Origin: a virus
Reading direction: 5' to 3' (one strand)
DNA: 24,011 nt
IMG/VR virus record: IMGVR_UViG_3300042387_000217
Span: 1-24,011 of that record
Positions 5,421-10,733 of this stretch are shown here, piece after piece. Both the position numbers and the translations under genes were made by a program. Numbering within the stretch: position 1 is the stretch's first letter; every line of letters starts with the position of its first letter. The notes under the pieces were generated by a model that ran no database searches, had not been told where the DNA came from, and saw only the letters and a list, made by a program, of their open reading frames with translations.

Positions 5421-5520
5421 CCACTTCGTAGGAAGTGTCTCAGAACAACTCATGCTCATGTTATGGACATGCGTTGGGACGCTTATTGCAACGGGCATGA
5501 TACTTGCCTTAGCATTATGA
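5389..5520 (+). CDS. Small membrane peptide, 43 aa, overlapping WhiB
   Basis: ATG at 5389 lies inside the WhiB C-terminus in another frame (32-base overlap) and is preceded by GAGGGG at a good distance. The N-terminal half is acidic (MEYHLIQDDYDHF). From about residue 20 there is one hydrophobic segment running LMLMLWTCVGTLIATG and MILALAL to the end. No family known. It could be a membrane-targeted early toxin or exclusion peptide, but nothing specific shows this. Confidence 0.6.
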   Translation: MEYHLIQDDYDHFVGSVSEQLMLMLWTCVGTLIATGMILALAL

Positions 5521-5533
5521 GTCGGAGTATAAT
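5504..5533 (+). promoter_or_regulatory. Possible internal promoter before the 5593 gene
   Basis: TTGCCT (5504-5509), an 18-base spacer and TATAAT (5528-5533). The implied start near 5540 lies just upstream of the palindrome at 5548-5563, which would place a bound protein on the initial transcribed region. The -10 is consensus and the -35 has two mismatches. Confidence 0.5.
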
Positions 5534-5547
5534 AGGTGATGGCTGGC

Positions 5548-5563
5548 GTTTGGAAATCCAAAC
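5548..5563 (+). repeat. 16-bp palindrome, copy 7 (AAAT centre)
   Basis: GTTTGGAAATCCAAAC in the short gap between the membrane peptide gene (stop 5520) and the 5593 gene, followed by ATGAAAGGA as at copies 3 and 4. Confidence 0.85.
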
Positions 5564-5592
5564 ACTTGCCATCCTTCATGAAAGGAAAGATC

Positions 5593-5724
5593 ATGTCAGA
5601 ACCCAGAGTGGATGACGACATAGCACTAGGCAAGGATGACTCATGCGAGGACTGTGATGAACGGTTGCGCGACTGTGAGTGTCATGAGCCTGATGTGTGC
5701 TATGACGAATTCTACAATGACTAG
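5593..5724 (+). CDS. Acidic Cys-rich miniprotein, 43 aa
   Basis: ATG at 5593 follows AAAGGAAAG at a good spacing. Longer in-frame starts upstream would have to read through the palindrome and are rejected. The product is very acidic. It carries CEDC, then RDCEC and a final Cys in EPDVCYDEF, a plausible single zinc-binding unit. It belongs to the set of tiny Cys-rich proteins scattered through this arm. Function unknown. Confidence 0.65.
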   Translation: MSEPRVDDDIALGKDDSCEDCDERLRDCECHEPDVCYDEFYND

Positions 5725-5735
5725 AAGGGAATACC

Positions 5736-5915
5736 ATGCAAGTATATCAAGATGAAGTCATGCAAGTTGCTGGCTTTATCGTTCAAGTGAGCGATGAATA
5801 TGGCAACGGAACATGGTCGTATGGAATGTTCGATACTGAGGATGAGGCGTTAGCGTTTACTGACGGCTTACTTCATGCGGTTATCGAGCCTATCTACAAG
5901 CCAGTAAAACACTGA
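5736..5915 (+). CDS. Hypothetical protein, 59 aa
   Basis: ATG at 5736 is preceded by AGAAGGGA, a good ribosome binding site, 11 bases after the previous stop. The sequence MQVYQDEVMQVAGFIVQVSDEY continues with a TWSYGMFDTEDEALAFTDGLL segment. The alternating beta/helix pattern suggests a small folded domain. No family recognised. Its TGA overlaps the next ATG. Confidence 0.7.
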   Translation: MQVYQDEVMQVAGFIVQVSDEYGNGTWSYGMFDTEDEALAFTDGLLHAVIEPIYKPVKH

Positions 5916-6022
5916 TGAAGTGTTACTACTGCGCTCGTAAAATAAGCAAGGATAGTGCGACCCTAGAGGGCTTCGCTAAATGCGAATCTTGTGGCTGGGT
6001 GTCACCTGTCCGAGTTGCTTAA
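5915..6022 (+). CDS. Zinc-ribbon miniprotein, 35 aa
   Basis: The start at 5915 overlaps the upstream stop. CYYC (residues 3-6) and CESC (23-26) followed by GWVSPVRVA form a minimal four-cysteine zinc ribbon of the kind common in actinophages. It is the last gene of the rightward operon; the palindrome (6025) and terminator (6043) follow at once. Confidence 0.7.
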   Translation: MKCYYCARKISKDSATLEGFAKCESCGWVSPVRVA

Positions 6023-6024
6023 CT

Positions 6025-6040
6025 GTTTGGAAATCCAAAC
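6025..6040 (+). repeat. 16-bp palindrome, copy 8 (AAAT centre)
   Basis: GTTTGGAAATCCAAAC squeezed between the last rightward stop codon (6020-6022) and the terminator stem (6043). It has no gene to control downstream on the + strand, which argues against a plain promoter-operator role for every copy. Confidence 0.85.
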
Positions 6041-6042
6041 AC

Positions 6043-6075
6043 GCCCCTCACCCTTAACTGGGTGGGGGGCTTTTT
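6043..6075 (+). terminator. Intrinsic terminator between convergent operons
   Basis: GCCCCTCACCC (6043-6053) pairs with GGGTGGGGGGC (6060-6070) with one G-T pair and a TTAACT loop, followed by five T. It ends the rightward operon. On the other strand the stem is followed by GTGTTTGG, so leftward termination would be weaker. Confidence 0.9.
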
Positions 6076-6215
6076 CATGCCTTCTTTTTGTACCAACCTT
6101 CGCCAGTCTTATGCTGGCACTCGCAACCTTTGCATAGATCATGCAACCCAATAGCGATATAGATATCACCCAACTTATTGGCCTCGCCACCTGCCGTGCA
6201 CTTCTCGCAAATCAT
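6075..6215 (-). CDS. Zinc-ribbon miniprotein, 46 aa
   Basis: The ATG at 6215 overlaps the stop of the upstream gene (ATGA). The product begins MICEKC and has a second cluster CKGCECQH at residues 28-35, giving CxxC...CxxCxCxH, a pattern frequent in small actinophage proteins. It ends GEGWYKKKA. It is the last gene of the leftward replication operon and stops within a few bases of the terminator T-run. Confidence 0.7.
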   Translation of the reverse strand: MICEKCTAGGEANKLGDIYIAIGLHDLCKGCECQHKTGEGWYKKKA

Positions 6216-6523
6216 GGGACGACAACTTCCTCAGGGGCAGGGTCGGAAGAAGTTTGTGTTGGATAGACCTTGCCGTCCTCTGGAACTTCCCCAACTTTGC
6301 TAGGTGAGAAGACAGCAGACTCTTGAACAGCGTCGACATACTGGTGGAAGTACTCGATGAAAATATAAATCTGACTGACGAGATTCTCCGACATGTCCCT
6401 GACGTCGTTGAAGAATTTAACATCTTCCTCTGAGTGCTTACTCGTCCATGTCTGATCCTGGATCTTCTCCTCCAGCGTCTTGTAGATCTCCATCACTTCT
6501 GTTATCTGCATTGATCTTGTCAT
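6212..6523 (-). CDS. Hypothetical protein, 103 aa
   Basis: The start at 6523 (MTRSMQITEVM) is chosen for AGAGGA just upstream. It overlaps the 3' end of the sigma-like gene by 86 bases in a different frame. A start at 6493 would shorten the overlap, and one at 6571 would lengthen it. Residues about 10-70 are helical and charged (IYKTLEEKIQDQ, DVKFFNDVRDMSENL, IYIFIEYFHQYVDAV), like a coiled-coil or helical bundle. The C-terminus is Pro/Glu-rich and disordered. One copy of the 11-mer lies in this gene (6252-6262). Function unknown. Confidence 0.65.
   Translation of the reverse strand: MTRSMQITEVMEIYKTLEEKIQDQTWTSKHSEEDVKFFNDVRDMSENLVSQIYIFIEYFHQYVDAVQESAVFSPSKVGEVPEDGKVYPTQTSSDPAPEEVVVP
6252..6262 (+). 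repeat. 11-mer directional repeat, copy 6 (GTTTGTGTTGG), inside a gene
   Basis: Same strand as all other copies although the host gene is read leftward, where it encodes P-T-Q-T. It has the T variant also seen at 1499. Confidence 0.6.
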
Positions 6524-7142
6524 TGGCTTCCTCTTCTGTGTAGTCGCGTTCCTTGCGTGGCTTACTGCCACCGAGGAAGTTAATCAAATTGTTTAGTGCT
6601 CTGTTCACTCTCATACGTGCTGCATCTTCTGTGATGTCCAGTTCCTTAGCAAAGGTCTTGTTATCACAGCCATCGCCGTAACGTAGAAAGATAATACTCT
6701 TCTGTTCACTGGTTAGTTTCTCAAGTCCCCAGTCAATATCAGCCATCATGGCAAACCAATTGCCTCCCTCGGAGGCTACCTTCTTGCCTGAGACAAAGCC
6801 TAGTTCGACCACTGCTGGTGCTACTAGATCACCTCTGATGACTGCTGGTAACAATGCTTCAACGAGTTCCTTATCGTAGTAGTAGTTGTCCTCTACACGA
6901 TAGCCACCCATCTGTGCCTTCTGTTTCTGGCAGTAATCCTTAGCAGCGTTACGCAGTGACCTAGCAATTAGTTTTATAGACTGCTTGCCCTCTAACTGTT
7001 CCCATGTATTCACCTTGTTAGGATGCTCAAGGAACCATACCCACAACTCTTGACGAACATCATCAACGTCAACGATCTTGTATTTACGAGCGAATTCGTA
7101 AGCAATAGCACTCACAATTCCATCGTATCTTTCGATTACCAT
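6438..7142 (-). CDS. Sigma-factor-like protein, 234 aa
   Basis: An N-terminal region-2-like segment (DDVRQELWVWFLEHP at 27-41) precedes a second helical part (KLIARSLRNAAKDYCQ, 57-72). A region-4-like helix-turn-helix follows at about 139-190: LEKLTSEQKSIIFLRYGDG then FAKELDITEDAARMRVNRALNNL. This is the ECF/sigma70 arrangement. The tail after residue 193 is charged and disordered. Related phage proteins are annotated as sigma factors or as helix-turn-helix proteins. It could direct host RNA polymerase to phage promoters. ATG at 7142 overlaps the metallophosphoesterase stop. Its position near the operon's end may make it a delayed product that switches on later genes, but that is inference. 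Confidence 0.75.
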   Translation of the reverse strand: MVIERYDGIVSAIAYEFARKYKIVDVDDVRQELWVWFLEHPNKVNTWEQLEGKQSIKLIARSLRNAAKDYCQKQKAQMGGYRVEDNYYYDKELVEALLPAVIRGDLVAPAVVELGFVSGKKVASEGGNWFAMMADIDWGLEKLTSEQKSIIFLRYGDGCDNKTFAKELDITEDAARMRVNRALNNLINFLGGSKPRKERDYTEEEANDKINADNRSDGDLQDAGGEDPGSDMDE

Positions 7143-7876
7143 TTGAATGTTTTACCATCCACTGTGAATGAGTTGTTGATGATAGGGACAAGTTGAGGAG
7201 TTACATTCTTCCCATCAACATGTAAGATACCAAAGCCTTGTTGCCATGTGAATAGCCCAGCCTTGATGTATTTTGCATTACGATAATCCATGAGGTTTCC
7301 GAGTTCCATACCCCAGATAGTCTTAGGCTTACCACCACGATAGGTCTGAGTCTGATGTGTCAAACCCATGCGATGCGTGTGACCACAGACTACGGACATG
7401 CCTGAGCGTTTCGCTAAACCCAACGCAGTGGCTCCTGCAGTAGGTTGTACGTTGCCCTCATCACCATGCATAAGCAACCAGCCTGGGGCTAGTTCGTATG
7501 GATCTGTGTGGTACTTGATCTCAAGTTCACTGAGTCCAAGGAAGTTTTCTAGTTGTAACTCAGGAAGTCCAAGCAATCCTGGAGCACGCATAGCAACTGT
7601 GTTAAATAATCTATCAGTATGGTTGCTACGAATCATATGCTCAACGGTTAAGTCATAGAGCACTTGACGAGTAAGATCACGGTCACGTCCAATAGAGCGT
7701 TCAAACTCTAGTTCAGTCCCCTTACTCCATTTCGAGATGGTCTGCATATCCATTTCATCACCGCAGGATACTACAGTCTCAGGTTGATACCACTGAATGA
7801 ACTTTGCCACTGCCTTCGTGGCCTCTACATCGTGATATGGAACCTGCAAATCAGATATGCAAACTATGTTTTTCAT
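7136..7876 (-). CDS. Calcineurin-like metallophosphoesterase, 246 aa
   Basis: The metal-binding motifs occur in family order: SDLQVPYHD (8-16, the D-x-H motif with Q11 in place of the usual His), GDEMD (39-43), SNHTD (84-88, the GNH[DE] motif with Ser for Gly), HGDEG (137-141) and GHTHRM (165-170). Such enzymes hydrolyse phosphomonoesters or diesters with two metal ions. In phage replication operons they are thought to process nucleic-acid ends or nucleotides; the substrate here is unknown. The start overlaps the HNH gene stop (ATGA), and the stop overlaps the sigma-like gene start. The Gln at the D-x-H position is common in phage members and may alter metal use. Confidence 0.88.
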   Translation of the reverse strand: MKNIVCISDLQVPYHDVEATKAVAKFIQWYQPETVVSCGDEMDMQTISKWSKGTELEFERSIGRDRDLTRQVLYDLTVEHMIRSNHTDRLFNTVAMRAPGLLGLPELQLENFLGLSELEIKYHTDPYELAPGWLLMHGDEGNVQPTAGATALGLAKRSGMSVVCGHTHRMGLTHQTQTYRGGKPKTIWGMELGNLMDYRNAKYIKAGLFTWQQGFGILHVDGKNVTPQLVPIINNSFTVDGKTFKW

Positions 7877-8208
7877 TTCTTTTTGGTCGCCTTCTTCACT
7901 GTTGGTTTCTTGGCGCGTCGCTTGTTTTCTTTAGCAACATTCTTGCTCTTAGAGATAGTGGTCAGGTTAGACATTCTATCGTCGCCTGCTCTACCCTTGT
8001 GGTTCTTGTGATCTACTTCTGTTCCTCTTGGGAGGGTTTTTCCTGTGGCCTTTTCGTAATCAACTCGAGCCTTATTGCTAGAAGTCGTAACCACTTTGCC
8101 ATCTTTAGTCCTCTTCTTAATCACATAGATTGGTCGTCCACCGTTTTGTTCGCTACCTTTGTAAGGTCCGAAGATACGTTTGATTGTTTTTTTGATTGAC
8201 TTTTTCAT
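7873..8208 (-). CDS. HNH endonuclease, 111 aa
   Basis: The ATG at 8208 overlaps the upstream TGA; an in-frame start four codons earlier is possible. Residues 65-70 (VDHKNH) and N81-L82, with NVAKEN at 90-95, form an HNH motif of the HNH_3 type with a preceding beta strand (RGTE). Both termini are strongly Lys/Arg-rich, useful for DNA binding. Short HNH proteins in phages act either as free-standing homing nucleases or in packaging and recombination. This one sits in the replication operon with overlapping neighbours at both ends, so it does not look like a recent insertion. Confidence 0.85.
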   Translation of the reverse strand: MKKSIKKTIKRIFGPYKGSEQNGGRPIYVIKKRTKDGKVVTTSSNKARVDYEKATGKTLPRGTEVDHKNHKGRAGDDRMSNLTTISKSKNVAKENKRRAKKPTVKKATKKK

Positions 8209-8588
8209 TCTGCTGGCCATTTACCTTTCAGTACCATTAGTGCGATGATTGAATAGTTGGCTAAGTCAGCAAAGGAATCCTCAAGAGATTCATTCTGTGC
8301 ATCCTTGCCAGTGTCAATGAGATTGTTGATACGTGCCACCTTGTCCCACATACGAACACGGAGGCCATTGAGTGGGCCTCCAGGACTTTGTGAGATATTC
8401 TTTGGGCCGTAGTCGGCATGCTTCTTGATGAGTAGGTTGGTCAGTGTGTCACTGATCTCCCAGATGTCTAACTCAAAATTGGTTGGACCAATATCATCAA
8501 ACTTGTACTCACCTACTTTAGTAGGCGGTTCAAACTTGTATTCATCAGTCATTAACTTTTTTACTTGCTTAATCTTTTTCATCGCCAT
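8205..8588 (-). CDS. DUF1599 / Nmad1-like nucleotide-modification-associated protein, 127 aa
   Basis: The core HADYGPKNI (residues about 56-64), GLRVRMWDKVARI (about 74-86) and ESLEDSFADLANYSIIALMV (about 99-118) matches the DUF1599 / nucleotide modification associated domain 1 pattern, recognised from memory. The family is linked by genome context to enzymes of modified DNA bases or nucleotide pools, but its activity is not firmly established. The start is at 8588 or two codons later; both overlap the end of the upstream gene by about 20 bases, and the ribosome binding site (AAGAAAG) is modest. No hypermodification enzymes are visible nearby. Confidence 0.7.
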   Translation of the reverse strand: MAMKKIKQVKKLMTDEYKFEPPTKVGEYKFDDIGPTNFELDIWEISDTLTNLLIKKHADYGPKNISQSPGGPLNGLRVRMWDKVARINNLIDTGKDAQNESLEDSFADLANYSIIALMVLKGKWPAE

Positions 8589-8925
8589 CTTTCTTGAGTA
8601 GTCTTTCTATGTCGCTCATCATGTCATTCATCTCAGAGGCAACGACTGTCTCCTCAACGAATTCTTCTAGGTCTCCCTCACTTGCATTGACCATCATGAG
8701 GGTTGCATCTTGGACAATAGTCCATGCATCATCAAGATCACCATTGTTCACAGTGTCATTGAGAAGGCTCAAAAACGTATATAAATCAAAGGAAAAACGC
8801 TTATTTAGGCGTACTTGCCAACCAAATTCGATGCCACAGTGATCCATAAACTCGAAGATATCTGCCGTTGCAAACGAGCACTTATCTTCACATCTAAACA
8901 CGCCAGTCTTATCAGGCATTAACAT
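8569..8925 (-). CDS. Hypothetical acidic protein, 118 aa
   Basis: ATG at 8925 overlaps the primase stop as TAATG. The N-terminal 35 residues contain CEDKC and a later Cys (MDHCGIEF), possibly metal-binding. The middle (FDLYTFLSLLNDTVNNGDLDDAW) and the rest are helical and very acidic (EGDLEEFVEETV), ending KKDGDEKD. No family recognised. It lies between primase and the Nmad1-like gene. Confidence 0.7.
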   Translation of the reverse strand: MLMPDKTGVFRCEDKCSFATADIFEFMDHCGIEFGWQVRLNKRFSFDLYTFLSLLNDTVNNGDLDDAWTIVQDATLMMVNASEGDLEEFVEETVVASEMNDMMSDIERLLKKDGDEKD

Positions 8926-9545
8926 TAGGCACTCGCAATCTTTTGTTGGAAATATTCTACACCATTTGTCCGATATATGCTGTTTACATCCTCGCCCTCG
9001 GGCATGTTGACGATGGTCAAGTTAGGTAACTCCTTAGCAAGAGACTTACCAAACTCAGCACCAGCATTATCCCCATCAGCAAATAGAAATACTTTCTCAA
9101 AGTCCGAGAGGAGTCTGGTGTAGTGCTTCTTCCAGTTGTTGACTCCAGGGACCCCCACCGCAGGTATCCCGCAAACAGCATCAAGCGTGATCGTGTCAAT
9201 TTCACCCTCGCAGATAGAAATATATGAGGACGCTTTGAAGAATGCACCCACGTTGTAGAGATGCGTTGTTGCCCCAGTGATGCCCATGTACTTTGGTTCT
9301 GAGTGGTCCATCGCACGGAATCTAAGGTCAACCACCCCCGAACGCGTAAGATACGGAATCGCCAAGCGATTGATATAGGCTTCATGACCCGTGAGCGGCT
9401 CTAGCACGACGCCCAAGCGCATCCGCTGGGCTTGCTCCAGAGAGATCCCCCGTTCTGCGAGGTAGTCCTCCGCTTCGTGCAGTGCGCTGTGGTAAAACTT
9501 TGCCGCTCTGGTCAAAGATTCTCTTTGCAAGTGTGATTGCTTCAC
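8925..9545 (-). CDS. DNA primase, TOPRIM-containing part, 206 aa
   Basis: The N-terminal segment (FYHSALHEAEDYLAERGI, then RMRLGVVLEP) is the typical linker after the zinc finger in phage DnaG-like primases. RLAIPYLTRSGVVDLRFR (60-77) precedes the TOPRIM signature: CEGEIDT (112-118) and FADGDNAGAE (155-164), which bind catalytic metal. It makes RNA primers for lagging-strand synthesis. The GTG start at 9545 has AAGGAG nine bases upstream, which explains translation without the zinc-finger part. The CHC2 module is encoded upstream in a different frame (9382-9762) and overlaps by 164 bases. Joining the two needs a +1 shift. So the enzyme is either two polypeptides, a frameshift product, or the result of an indel. 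Confidence 0.85.
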   Translation of the reverse strand: MKQSHLQRESLTRAAKFYHSALHEAEDYLAERGISLEQAQRMRLGVVLEPLTGHEAYINRLAIPYLTRSGVVDLRFRAMDHSEPKYMGITGATTHLYNVGAFFKASSYISICEGEIDTITLDAVCGIPAVGVPGVNNWKKHYTRLLSDFEKVFLFADGDNAGAEFGKSLAKELPNLTIVNMPEGEDVNSIYRTNGVEYFQQKIASA

Positions 9546-9762
9546 GAAAATTCACTCCTTCTTTCTGCATAATGATAGCATACGCATCGCCTTTGTACTG
9601 GCAACCATGACACTTAAAGATGTTCTCTTTGAGGTGCACTGCTGCTGACGCATGTGAATCATCGTGGAATGGGCATTTGAGTTTAGCCCAACCACTACGG
9701 GTAGGAACCTGAGCACCATAGTACTCAAGAATTGTTGTTATATCTGGCTTATCTTGGCTCAT
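9382..9762 (-). CDS. DNA primase, CHC2 zinc-finger part, 126 aa
   Basis: CPFHDD (30-35) and FKCHGC (49-54) supply the Cys-His-Cys-Cys zinc site of bacterial and phage primases. GDAYAIIMQKEGVNFREAITLAKRIF (58-83) is the rest of that domain. After about residue 85 the sequence becomes Arg/Ala-rich and unlike any primase, while the other frame carries the conserved continuation. The true domain therefore ends near 9510, and the last 40 residues are probably just read-out. The start at 9762 overlaps the resolvase-like gene by 14 bases. The zinc domain recognises template DNA for primer initiation. Confidence 0.8.
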   Translation of the reverse strand: MSQDKPDITTILEYYGAQVPTRSGWAKLKCPFHDDSHASAAVHLKENIFKCHGCQYKGDAYAIIMQKEGVNFREAITLAKRIFDQSGKVLPQRTARSGGLPRRTGDLSGASPADALGRRARAAHGS

Positions 9763-10099
9763 CTTTCATCGCCTTCTTTAGTAACTCTAAATACACTGAC
9801 CCAGGCATTGTAGCATACCAATCAGCAGGAGATGACTTACCTTTGCGCTTGTGCCATACCACGCCAGTCCATGCCTTAGCATGAATCATCTCAACTCGTA
9901 ACTCTTCTAGCCAACCAGAGAGAGCCATCTTTGCATGGTCTTTAACTTCGATGCAGACACCATTGACACCAGCGATATCGCCCTTATCCTCTTGCGCCCC
10001 TGCTAAACGCCTTTCAGCGTATGGGAATCCGTTCTCAATTAGATAAGTGACAATATCTCTTTCGGCCTTAGATCCTTTGGCCTTTGCTGCGTTGCTCAT
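9749..10099 (-). CDS. Holliday-junction-resolvase-like / PD-(D/E)XK nuclease, 116 aa
   Basis: KGSKAERDIVTYLIENGFPYAERR supplies the conserved N-terminal Glu helix. KGDIAGVNGVCIEVKDH supplies the D and E-V-K catalytic residues of the PD-(D/E)XK fold, and the later WTGVVWHKRKGK strand fits. This is the small resolvase-like nuclease frequent in actinophage replication operons, acting on branched DNA. The ATG at 10099 forms a TAATG overlap with the upstream stop; a TTG three codons earlier is less likely. Confidence 0.8.
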   Translation of the reverse strand: MSNAAKAKGSKAERDIVTYLIENGFPYAERRLAGAQEDKGDIAGVNGVCIEVKDHAKMALSGWLEELRVEMIHAKAWTGVVWHKRKGKSSPADWYATMPGSVYLELLKKAMKDEPR

Positions 10100-10530
10100 T
10101 AGTACCAACCATGTCTGTTATGGAACTTCAACGCCTTGGTAGGCGTGCCATAGCGGTGCTTAATATATTTCAATCCTAAGTCAATCTGCTTTATTAATGG
10201 AGTCTTTGGGTCCATCTTGAGCAGTTGAGGTATGCCATAGGCAGTAGAGCGAGGATTGTCTGCTGTGTAATCCCAGCGTGACTCGATGTACCATAGTTCA
10301 TCTAAAGCCTTCCACTCTTTAATGCTCTTGAACTGTGCCATGACTTTCATCTTAGCAACGTCCTTGGCAATTAACTTCATCTCCCTCATCGCTGGGTTAG
10401 CGCATCGGTAGACGATCTCTTCTTCAATTTGAATAATCTTCTTTTGCAAAGTAAGAGCACCCACAGTATGGGGCAGTGTACCCACAAAGACCACAAAAAT
10501 CATCAAGAATATGTATGTTCTTAGTTTCAT
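10099..10530 (-). CDS. Exported transglycosylase-like (muralytic) protein, 143 aa
   Basis: The N-terminus (MKLRTYIFLMIFVVFVGTL, then PHTVGA) is a signal peptide or membrane anchor with possible cleavage near residue 25. Residues 30-70 are a Lys/Glu-rich helix. Residues 76-143 match the actinobacterial lytic-transglycosylase/Rpf-like fold: LWYIESRWD with Glu83 as likely catalytic acid, NPRSTAYGIPQL, YIKHRYGTP and the closing HGWY. It would cut peptidoglycan glycan strands outside the membrane. GGAGTAAAG sits directly before the ATG. Its location among replication genes, far from the CHAP endolysin, is unusual and suggests an early envelope role rather than final lysis. The family call is by motif. 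Confidence 0.75.
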   Translation of the reverse strand: MKLRTYIFLMIFVVFVGTLPHTVGALTLQKKIIQIEEEIVYRCANPAMREMKLIAKDVAKMKVMAQFKSIKEWKALDELWYIESRWDYTADNPRSTAYGIPQLLKMDPKTPLIKQIDLGLKYIKHRYGTPTKALKFHNRHGWY

Positions 10531-10532
10531 CT

Positions 10533-10733
10533 TTACTCCTCAGTTGGGGCAGTTGCCTGTGTTCCACAGTCAGCGCACTCCATATCTAGAAAGTACATTC
10601 CTATCGTACCATCTGCTTCAAATGTTACTTTAAGATTCCAAACGAAACACCCACATACGCATACAGTGGTGGGTTCACCTCTGATATCCATAGCCCTTGA
10701 GTAGTCAGGTTTCAAATCATTGATGTGCTTCAT
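10533..10733 (-). CDS. Zinc-ribbon protein, 66 aa
   Basis: CVCGC (residues 25-29) and CADCG (53-57) flank a beta hairpin (FVWNLKVTFEADGTIGMYFLDME), a classic four-cysteine zinc ribbon. The ATG overlaps the ATPase stop. Such proteins in replication operons may bind single-stranded DNA or partner proteins; no specific role is shown. Confidence 0.75.
   Translation of the reverse strand: MKHINDLKPDYSRAMDIRGEPTTVCVCGCFVWNLKVTFEADGTIGMYFLDMECADCGTQATAPTEE

Noticed and set aside
608-6040. Palindromes considered as a CRISPR array
   Set aside because: Copies are hundreds of bases apart with genes between them, not regularly spaced with short spacers, and no cas genes other than a phage-type Cas4-like nuclease are present.
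6043-6075. A fully bidirectional terminator
   Set aside because: The leftward strand lacks a T-run after the stem, so only rightward termination is claimed.
9382-9510. The Arg/Ala-rich tail of the CHC2 frame as a functional domain
   Set aside because: The other frame over the same bases carries the conserved primase sequence, so this tail is probably non-functional read-out.
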